Assembly: GCA_022457065.1 (NCBI GenBank)
Contig: JAJGBQ010000002.1
Span: 2,232,001 to 2,296,000 of the forward strand
DNA from: Curvularia sp. ZM96
Taxonomy: Eukaryota > Ascomycota > Dothideomycetes > Pleosporales > Pleosporaceae
DNA length: 64,000 nucleotides
Direction: 5' to 3'
Part shown: positions 56,301 to 64,000 of the stretch, piece after piece
Layout: every line of letters starts with the position of its first letter
Position numbering within the stretch: the stretch's first letter is position 1
Position numbers and translations under genes: made by a program
Notes under the pieces: model-generated
The model's database searches: none
The model's input: only the letters and a program-made list of their open reading frames with translations
Told to the model about the DNA's origin: nothing

Positions 56301-57431
56301 AACCGACAGTATCAAATCTTGGTGGGGGTGGAACAAACACGCAGATGCGTTCTGGAAGTGTCCTCGGCAAGTGTCCACTTCCCACGCTTTTGTCTCCGAC
56401 ATCCTCCACAGCTTCACCAGGCGATCGTCGCCCGCAGAAACGATCAATGGCAGCGTAGGGTGGAATGCGACCCAGTTCACACCTCGGTCGTGACCTTCAA
56501 GGACGAATTTGACGACTGCATCTGTGTTTCCGAACATATCTGCCTGATTCTGGTTGGCACGTGCCATCTGATCTTCAAAGGACATGGCTTGCGGTGCCGA
56601 ATGCTTCTTTCTCAGTCCTGAGATGTCCCAAACGCGAACCGATTGGTCGAGGGAGGCGGAAACGATCAAGTCTTCCTTGGGATGGAACTGCGCGCACATA
56701 GTATAGTGGTTGTGGCCGGTCATGGTGCATACTTAGGAGGGGTTAGACGGAACGGTTGCGAGGTCTTTGGGACGAAACTTACTCAGGGAGCCTGTTCAAT
56801 GTTAGCATTGTCTCGCACAAAGAACCAGAGGTACTTACGGTTCTGCCAATTCCATATGCGAATAGTCTCTGCTATGCGTTAGCAGGCATCTAGCCAAGCC
56901 GCAGTATGCGCTTACGGTCATCGGAGCTACTCAATATCCACGGCAGCTCGTGGTGGAAGAAGACGGTTCGGACATAGTCCAAGTGGCCGTTCAATGTGAA
57001 GAGACAACGCCGCGTCTGGTATGACCAGACCTTGATCTTGTAGTCATCACCGCCAGAGACGAACCTGCCCGTCTCAGTATCTCTCTATGCAAAGGCCAGG
57101 TACTCCAAATGCTCACAATGGCTGCGTCTTGTGAAAGTCAACGCCGCGAACCGGCCCATCGTGTTCTTCAAAGCGGTCGATGAGGGTGCCCATGCGGTAG
57201 TCCCATAGTTGAATAGTCGACGAGTGTAGCGACACGAGGATCCAAGGCCTTGGGGCGGTCAGTAGAGAACAACTGTCCAGGGCATTCGAGGGCACGGGTA
57301 CCTCTTGGGGTGGAAGGCAATGCCCTTCGCACGCGAGGACTTGGACTCGAACTGAGGCGAGTTAGCTAGTGAATTGAGCGCATGGGTAGGGAGATGGCTA
57401 CCTTTGTCAACATGGAAGGAGAGGAGGACAT
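53367..57431 (-). CDS. COP1: Coatomer alpha subunit (alpha-COP)
   Basis: Largest subunit of the COPI coat; its N-terminal propeller binds dilysine sorting signals for Golgi-to-ER traffic. Nine exons on the minus strand: 57402..57431, 57302..57351, 57117..57248, 56916..57064, 56839..56868, 56783..56791, 55010..56731, 53956..54959 and 53367..53903, giving 1,220 residues (yeast 1,201). WD40 repeats fill residues 1-330 (PWILVSLHSSTIQLWDYRMG, MTGHNHYTMCAQFHPKEDL). Next comes a second propeller, then an alpha-solenoid, an acidic loop (about 880-930), and the C-terminal COPI domain ending at GLRLVG. Exon 6 is only 9 nt (GCTCCCTGA) and supplies the end of NRSL in the expected NRSLICTMTGHNHY. All phases agree. 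Six introns sit in the first 135 codons. Confidence 0.95.
56783..56791 (-). other. 9-nt microexon of alpha-COP
   Basis: GCTCCCTGA between AACAG and GTAAGT on the minus strand, flanked by 47- and 51-bp introns. It encodes parts of Arg, Ser, Leu and the start of Ile. Confidence 0.85.
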
Positions 57432-58676
57432 GGCGGGATTGGGGACGAAGCCGCAGCTTCACTGGCGTCTACGGAGGACTCAATGCAAGAGACAGCAAGC
57501 GCGCAGGCAAAGGGGTATCGGGGAAAAGAGAAAGAAACACGGTGTTGACTATTATCAGCGGTATTGCGGCCTCTGCCTGAGCTGCTCTGTCCAATGTTCG
57601 ATATGCCACGCAACATTCGGATTGTCCTCTAAGACGGGCTAGCCGCATCTGGGGCTAGTGTACATTCCCCACCAAAGTCACGTGAGAAGATCGAGACGTG
57701 ACACTCGCGCCTCCTGCCAGAGCGTCGCGGGATCCGCGCTTCAGTTTGGAAACCCACATACTACATACAGTTTCGACACGAACGCCCGTGAGCAGAGCCT
57801 CACTTTGACGGGCCGCCTCCTCGCAAATTCGCCTCCGCTGCGTGGTCTCGGCTGCCCTGGTCTGGCGCCCTGCAACGATGCCCCGCCGAACTCACCAATG
57901 CGACCTCTGTGCCAGCTGGCCATCGTAGTGCCAGCACTACCTACCCGCCCTGTGCAGGATAATCTTGGTCGCTGACCTCATTGGGCATCCATCCGGCCCT
58001 GACGCAAGGGAGAGAGCCCGAATTGCTGCTGCGACTAATCGTTCGCGACCACATATCGTGGCCAGCATCGGAGTCATGGAGGCAAGGCGATGCTGCACAT
58101 GGAAAGGGCAGCAATGCTGCAGACCGCAGACCCGCTCCGTGCCCAGCCAGCTCATTGCTGAAACGCAGGTGATAATTGGCGACATTCCCACGCACATTTC
58201 TCACGCTGCAGGGAATTCGTACCTTCACGACTTTTCTTCTCCTCGCACGCACATCCCCCCATTCGATTACTTAGAGCACGCGCTGCGCACTCCAGACTGA
58301 CCTGTTCTTCGTGGCTCTCACCGATCTGCGAGCTTCGTTTCCTGCATTGCTGCCTATAGTACCTGCAATTCGACTTCCTGCACGATAAGCCAAGGCGTTG
58401 CAGGGTTCGACTTGTCAAAACCTCTCCACCTCTGCGCTCGAGCTCGCCGCTCAGATATCCCAGTAAAACACACTCGGGCCACCTCCAGAATGCTACAGTC
58501 GACGCAACTTCTGTTCCCTATTTCAAAGATTAGACACGCCTGTCGGACTTTGATTCCTTGAGTGATCAGCAACAACTTATCCAGACGGCCACTGATACGT
58601 ACGCCTTCGCAATTGGCTGCAACCAAGCCTGACGCAATCTTTCCCATCCACCTCCCACGACGACAGCCTCCGCACC
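57432..58676. promoter_or_regulatory. Divergent promoter region, alpha-COP and acidic unknown
   Basis: 1,245 bp between start codons. Pyrimidine-rich tracts near 58240-58440. Short frames have no motif. No TATA box evident. Confidence 0.4.
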
Positions 58677-59588
58677 ATGGCAGATCATCACCAGCCGCCA
58701 GTCACTCCTCTCGACGGGCACCTACAATCGCCACCCATGACGCCCAGTCCCGAAGCGCATAGTCATTTTGCACCCCCACCACATCAGCCTTCTCCAGCAT
58801 ACAAGCGTATGGACAACTGCGTGCAGACACCGCCCCTCGAGTACATTGAGCCAACTGGCCTCAATCACCAATTCAGCTTTACCCGCCCCCAGTCTTGCGA
58901 ACCGTCTTCGCGTCCGTCCTCAGACTCCGAACGAGCTTTTGCTGCAACGACCTGTGAAGAATCCGACTCCGGTAGCGAATCGGATGACGAGCACGAGACT
59001 GACGTGGAAAGCGACCGGGAAGAGCAGGTCCCCCTGCGCCGCGTAGACAAAGCTCAATTCGTACTCGAAGAACTGGACAGTGATCCTGGGTACGACTGTG
59101 ATGTAGAAGTGGTTCAACCAGACCATTGCGAGGACGCCAAGAGCGAACGGAGTGGAGTCAAGGCAGAGATATTTGCCAGAATGAACGAATTGCAGCTCGA
59201 AGAAGACTCATCGGAAGATGAGAAGAGGGTGCGCAAATACCAACACAAGAAAAAGAGATGGAGTGCGGGTAACTTCAAGCGCAGCTATAGCCAGAGCGTT
59301 GAAGGTGACAGCAGCTACTCCGACAACGACCCTCTAGACGACATTGACCCGAACGCACGCCGACTTCGTCGTCGCGTACGCGGGCCAAGACGAGAGTCGA
59401 TGCTGATCTTTGAAGATCGGGGTGTTTCGAACACCAACAATATCCTTGAAGTGGACGAGCCCGAAGAAGGAACAGTGCTGTACTCACAAGGGCCGCCCTC
59501 CATCCCGAGCGACGATGGCTTCACTCTGGATGAGCTTCCATTCTGGAGAGCACATGACACTATAGATGTCGAGTATGAATATGAGTAG
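58677..59588 (+). CDS. Acidic, disordered fungal protein of unknown function
   Basis: Single-exon frame of 303 residues, no recognised domain. N-terminal 80 residues are Pro/His/Ser-rich. An acidic Ser/Asp/Glu-rich stretch follows (about 98-125). After that comes VDKAQFVLEELDSDPGYDC, a helical EIFARMNELQLEED segment, KYQHKKKRWSAGNFKRSYSQS and a basic block ARRLRRRVRGPRRESMLIFEDRG. The C-terminus is acidic. The alternation of a helix, basic blocks and Ser-rich acids suggests a nuclear or phosphorylated regulator, but this is inference. The RRLRRRVRGP block and the ordered short motifs look conserved rather than random. Start ATG follows CGCACC, a fair context. Confidence 0.7.
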   Translation: MADHHQPPVTPLDGHLQSPPMTPSPEAHSHFAPPPHQPSPAYKRMDNCVQTPPLEYIEPTGLNHQFSFTRPQSCEPSSRPSSDSERAFAATTCEESDSGSESDDEHETDVESDREEQVPLRRVDKAQFVLEELDSDPGYDCDVEVVQPDHCEDAKSERSGVKAEIFARMNELQLEEDSSEDEKRVRKYQHKKKRWSAGNFKRSYSQSVEGDSSYSDNDPLDDIDPNARRLRRRVRGPRRESMLIFEDRGVSNTNNILEVDEPEEGTVLYSQGPPSIPSDDGFTLDELPFWRAHDTIDVEYEYE

Positions 59589-60662
59589 AGAATATGGGTT
59601 AGGTTACTCACGCGGGACGAGATCTAGCTAATGTCTTTCACGTTCATTTGTCTTTACTCACCAAGCATGGCGTTCATCAGCGAGGAGTTTGTGCGGCGTT
59701 ATTTTGAGGGTTAGCCTGATTGGGTCAAATGAATCCGGCTTTACTTTTGCCTTGCTTAGCATCGATCACACATGCTAAATCCATTTTGTTGCTTCTTGTG
59801 ACTAATGTGGCTATCGCCTTGCGCAGCTCTCACTTAAGTTGTCCATTTGTAAGGGTTGCTGACGCTTTCAGTCTTAGGGCTATTTTTGGAATCATGTTCG
59901 CTAAGCGGCGGGCCCTAGGCGTCTACCACGGCGAATTTGGGGCGTGAACACTACTCATTTCAACCCCACACAATTTACCAGGATGTTTTCTTGCCGAGGA
60001 AACTCTCAAATAGTACGGGTCATAACGGTTCCGTTACTCTGCGCCTCACTGGGAAGCGCCATGGCCCCTGAGCCTCATCCTTCTGGAATGAAGGAGTACC
60101 TTCCGAGCTCCTCAAGGGCAGATGCTGCCAGGATATCCTGGATGCCCCGCTCACACGTCATCTAAACATGTTTCACTCTCATCCATGTACGCCAGCATTA
60201 GTTAGCACATGTTCTGTTCTCATGGCTTTTTGTGTTGTTCGAATGCAGGGCGTACAGCCGCACTAGGTTCACGCCGCTCAGCCCCCCACCAAAACGCTGA
60301 CAGGCAATAGAAAAGGCTGATGTTTTTTACAAATCTGACCAATAGATATTTCTGGACTGTTTGCTACATCAGCAGTGTACGTATGTTACTGAATTAAGCA
60401 TACCATCATTTGGCGGTCTACGAACACTGTACAGCCATGACGCTATCTTCGGATTGAGGAGTTACCGTGTAAGACATCCGATCAAGTTGCGAAGATGAGC
60501 TTCATCGACGAGGTATAAGTATGGTATGGTACAGCACATTGCTAGAGTATCATCTCCTTACTCACAATCAACAAACCATACTACAATCTCCTTTTCCTTC
60601 CTCTTTTCTTCATCTCATTTCTTTCTTCTACTGTACAGATCTTCACTTCTTAATCAGTAACC
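59589..60662. other. Intergenic, upstream of second cupin
   Basis: About 1.07 kb. A TATAAG at 60514-60519 and a pyrimidine-rich stretch (60585-60655) precede the cupin ATG at 60663. No gene or repeat seen. Confidence 0.45.
60514..60519 (+). promoter_or_regulatory. Candidate TATA box of second cupin gene
   Basis: TATAAG about 149 bp upstream of the ATG, followed by a CT-rich stretch of the kind seen before strongly expressed fungal genes. Confidence 0.45.
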
Positions 60663-61527
60663 ATGTCCACCATCACCAAAATCGTCGTCGCTGCGCTCAC
60701 TCTCGGAGCTGCTCAAGCCCTTCCTCCATCCCAGAGCTCCCAGGGCTACTCATCAAACTACGCCCCAAGTGCTACCAGCACTTACTACGCACCTCCAGCT
60801 GCCACTGCAAGCCAAGATGCTCTTTTCGATGATCTCTTCACTGCTCCTACGGCTATCAAGCGCTTCCAAAGGCTCCTCACACAGGGACAGACTCTCCTCA
60901 CCGGAGATGCTTTGAGGAAATTGGTCGTCTTTACCTTCGACCGAAACACTCCTCCAGTGGGTGCTAAGGGCGGTGTTGCTGTCTCAGCCGTGAGTGCCAT
61001 CAAATGCTAAACGTATGATTTCATACTAACTGTTTCCATAGAACATCGAGACCTTCCCTATTCTTACCGACCTCGGCATTAGCACCACTGTTGGTTTCCT
61101 CGGCCCCTGCGGCATCAACACTCCTCACGTCCACCCCCGCGCCACCGAGTTTCTCACTCTCGTTGAAGGCGACAACCTCCAGTTTGGCTACGTGCTCGAG
61201 AACGGCCTCGTCAAGCCCGGCGACAACCCTGAAATCGCCGGCTCCCTCAGGAAGTTTGAGGGCACCGTTTTCCCCCAGGGCTCCATCCACTTCCAGTTCA
61301 ACAACAACTGCGACAATGCTACTTTCGTCGCTGCCCTGAACTCCGAGGACCCCGGCACAAGCCAGATTGCCCAGAACTTCTTCGCTCTTAACGCTGATGT
61401 CGTTAGGGCCACGCTTGGCTTCCCCAACACCATTGACGCGTCCAACATCGAGGAGTTCCGCAAGCAGATTCCTGCCAACCTGGCTCAGGATATGGACAAG
61501 TGCCTCGCCAAGTGCAAGAAGCACTAA
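60663..61527 (+). CDS. Secreted cupin (spherulin/germin-like)
   Basis: Exons 60663..60989 and 61042..61527 (52-bp intron) give 270 residues. The N-terminus MSTITKIVVAALTLGAAQA is a signal peptide. A Ser/Tyr-rich spacer (about 20-55) precedes the domain. The cupin motif 1 is intact: PHVHPRATEFLTLVEGD, with His138, His140 and Glu145. Motif 2 is VFPQGSIHFQFNN, including its Gly. This set (two His, Glu, later His) is the metal-binding set of germin-like proteins, some of which are Mn-dependent oxidoreductases; which reaction this one performs is unknown. Two Cys near the C-terminus (DKCLAKCKKH) resemble the KECKKRC end of the other cupin at 27367, supporting paralogy. Confidence 0.9.
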
Positions 61528-62335
61528 AGCTCTTTAGCAAACTATGGGGGAAGATTGAGTGAGTTGGTGGGACGAGGATACAGCATTCTACATTCGGTGA
61601 TTCATAGCGACGGTGTTTTCGATAATGTTTTCTGATGGTTTGGATTTCGACTCATGGTTACTCTTACTTATGATTTTTTTATTGGATTTTTTGGCTTCTT
61701 GTTCATACACTCATTAGACGCGTATAAAACACTTGTTTAGCAGGCTTTTGCCTTGCTATCTCGACTATGGTGCAGCTGAAAATTGACGCAAACACGCTCG
61801 TGAGCTGCAAAAGTCAGATTGTCTACCTTGATGAACACTAACCTCAGCTGACTGTAAATTCCCTGGCTTGTGGAAGGCGGAATCCTGCAAGGAGTAGTGC
61901 TGATGGAGGATCGATTGAATCCTTAATTGGTTCGGCAGCCCCCTCAGAAACCTCCCCGTGGCATACAAACAATTTGGTTGGAGTCTATACCAGTAGCTCC
62001 CCCCTTAAGATCTCTTGGTATACGGTTTGTGGTACGCCTAAGATAAGGTTAAGTTGAGGAGTTTCGCCGCAACCGAGTCGCAGACGCGACCAGCCACAAC
62101 GGTGTGGCTCAGCTGCGCGCTGGACCCTGGAAATGTTATTTTGGTGTCTTGACTGGTCTTCAGCCCCGCAATTACTCACTCAGCTTGCAAGACTAGCAGT
62201 CACCCATTCAGCTGAGCCCAAAACAGCGGTAAACCGGTACTCTTGTTTTCCTCAATTTATTGTATTTAAGCCTCTTATTCCCTTCTTTCGGCGAGGTTTG
62301 TGAAGCACACTAACCGCCTCTCCATATACCCCGCC
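61528..62335. other. Intergenic, second cupin to TyrRS
   Basis: 808 bp, 3' flank of the cupin and TyrRS promoter. Nothing recognisable. Confidence 0.45.
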
Positions 62336-63751
62336 ATGGCCGACACAATGGCCGACCCCGCCGCTATTCTCGACGAGATTGCCGTGATCGAGAAGCGAAT
62401 TGAAGAAGCGCAGACACAGCTCAAAGATGCAAAGGAAAGGTTACGAAAGGCGCAAGATGCGGCGTATGTGGGCCCGAGCACAAGCATGACGGCGGAAGAG
62501 AAGATGGCGCTCATCAAAGTCAACTTGGCTGAGGTGCTGAACCCGGAGATTATGGACGAGGCCTTGAAGAAGCAAGGTCACCTGAAGGTCTACTGGGGTA
62601 CTGCCACAACAGGGCGCCCTCACTGCGGATACGTACGTCGTTGTGGTCGGGATGGAGTCGTGTGCACTGCTAACAGACTGATGTAGTTCGTGCCTATCCT
62701 CAAGCTTGCGCAATTCCTCGCAGCAGGCTGCCACGTTAAGATCCTTCTCGCTGATATCCACGGTTTCCTCGACAACCTCAAAGCACCCATTGAGCTCGTC
62801 AAGTACCGCGCCCAATACTACCGCTTTACTATTACCGCATTGCTGAAGGCTGTCAAAGTACCAATTGAAAAGCTGGAGTTTGTTCTGGGTTCGAGCTACG
62901 AATTGAATGCAGACTACACAATGGACCTGTTACGACTGGCGAGTATAACGAGCGAGGCTGCTGCGAAGAAGGCTGGTGCCGAAGTCGTCAAGCAGACAGA
63001 GAACGCCCCATTGAGTGGACTTCTCTACCCCCTCATGCAGGCTCTCGACGAGCAGTACCTTGATGTGGATGTTCAATTCGGTGGTGTAGACCAACGTAAG
63101 ATTTTCGCGCTCGCAAAGGACATACTGCCCAAGATCGGTTACAAGGAGCGCGCCCACTTGATGAACCCCATGGTCCCTGGTCTGCAAGGTGGAAAGATGA
63201 GCGCCTCGGACCCAGACTCCAAGATCGATGTTCTCGACGATGCAGATGTGGTCAAGCGCAAGCTCAAGAAAGCGCACGCGGCGCCAAAGATTGTCGAGGA
63301 AAATGGTGTTCTCAGCTTTGTCGAATACGTACTTCTTCCTGCTGGCCATCTCATCTATGGTGAGCCCCAATTCGTCGTCAAGCGTCGTGAGGGCGAACCC
63401 CTCGTCTACAAGGATATCGCAAAGATGCAAGAAGACTACAGAAACGACGTCCTCACTCCCCAGGATCTCAAGCCTGCTGTCACAGAAGCCCTGATCACTC
63501 TGCTCGAACCTGTACAAAAGGAGTTCCAGGCCAACCCTGAATGGAAGGAGGTCCAGCAAAAGGCTTACCCACCACCACCCGTGGTTAAGAAGGAGAAGAA
63601 GGTCAAGAACAAGGGTACATTCCACCCGAAGAAGAATGTTGAAGCCAAGCCAGATGGCCATGTTGAGGGTGCGGACAAGGCAACCGTAGATGTGGGTACT
63701 GAGGGAGGCGAGAAGGCTATCCAGGATTTGACTCTGGACGAGAAGAAGTAA
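62336..63751 (+). CDS. TYS1: Cytoplasmic tyrosyl-tRNA synthetase
   Basis: Charges tRNA-Tyr with tyrosine in the cytosol. Exons 62336..62632 and 62687..63751 (54-bp intron) give 453 residues. Residues 10-45 are a coiled-coil-like helical N-terminus. The class I HIGH-like motif is TTGRPHCGY, with its last residues at the exon 1 end, and the KMSKS-like motif is GGKMSASDP. Between them are ADIHGFLDN, FVLGSSYELNADYTMDL, YPLMQALDEQYLDVDVQFGGVDQRKIF. The 3' part is Lys-rich (KKEKKVKNKGTFHPKKN) and ends DEKK. The sequence matches the archaeal/eukaryotic cytoplasmic type, not the mitochondrial bacterial type. Start: first ATG of ATGGCCGACACAATGG in a CCGCC context. Confidence 0.96.
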
Positions 63752-63794
63752 GAATAGAGCTTTGTAAGGATAGAGATACACGTTTCAAAATAGA

Positions 63795-63800
63795 AATAAA
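63795..63800 (+). terminator. Polyadenylation-type AATAAA after TyrRS
   Basis: AATAAA 44 bp past the stop codon in an A-rich context. Confidence 0.4.
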
Positions 63801-63983
63801 TTTAAAAAGAAAAAGAGAATTGATTAGTCTATGGTATCATGCTGTCAAGTCATTCCACGTCAGCCACCATTCAACCTCATAACCTATCTAACGCACACAG
63901 CTCACGTAAAAATACTACTCAGCTTCTCTTCTTTCGCTGATACAACTAAAGCTTGTTTGGCGCATCTATCAGCCTTGCCGTGT

Positions 63984-64000
63984 CTACTCCTCTTCCTCGT
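63984..64000 (-). CDS. Possible 3' end of a minus-strand gene
   Basis: The minus strand enters the window as GAG GAA GAG GAG TAG, that is four Glu and a stop at 63984-63986, a common acidic C-terminus. Convergent with TyrRS. Too short to name. Confidence 0.25.

Overview
The window is nuclear DNA from a filamentous ascomycete fungus. Genes are compact and carry short GT..AG introns of about 45-100 bp, often with a CTGAC/CTAAC-like branch site. There are fungal Zn2Cys6 regulators, secreted fungal cupins, an RCR-type wall protein and a p14/SF3B6 splicing factor (absent from baker's yeast). Protein character suggests a dothideomycete, perhaps Pleosporales, but that is inference only. No transposon, rRNA or tRNA gene, CRISPR array or insertion sequence was recognised.

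Layout. 1-5061: 3' two thirds of UTP20. 5471-7932: a small membrane protein tail-to-tail with a Zn2Cys6 regulator. 9168-9789: SF3B6 in five tiny exons, divergent from 10627-15367, a PHD-JmjC (JHD1/KDM2-type) histone demethylase. 16141-17167: proteasome beta-5. 18441-22356: a His-rich protein and a proline-rich single-pass membrane protein, both unrecognised. 23307-25524: a conserved unknown. 27367-28339: a secreted cupin. 29360-31420: a second Zn2Cys6 regulator containing a 6-nt microexon. 33273-42618: a dense block of APN1, DIM1, SWD3, ISC1 and TAF12. 43171-43346: a perfect 12-bp minisatellite. 44071-49695: RPA135 divergent from ARL8. 52124-52604: an RCR-like protein. 53367-57431: alpha-COP with a 9-nt microexon. 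58677-59588: an acidic unknown. 60663-61527: a second secreted cupin. 62336-63751: tyrosyl-tRNA synthetase, with a possible convergent gene end at the right edge.

Most genes are housekeeping. Three serve rRNA synthesis and maturation (UTP20, DIM1, RPA135), three act on chromatin or promoters (JHD1, SWD3, TAF12), and two serve membrane traffic (ARL8, alpha-COP). Intergenic gaps of 1-2.4 kb flank the accessory genes (regulators, cupins, unknowns). I found no coherent new multi-gene system. The most useful observations are gene models that simple open-frame scanning misses (SF3B6, the microexons, the split zinc clusters) and several variant motifs.
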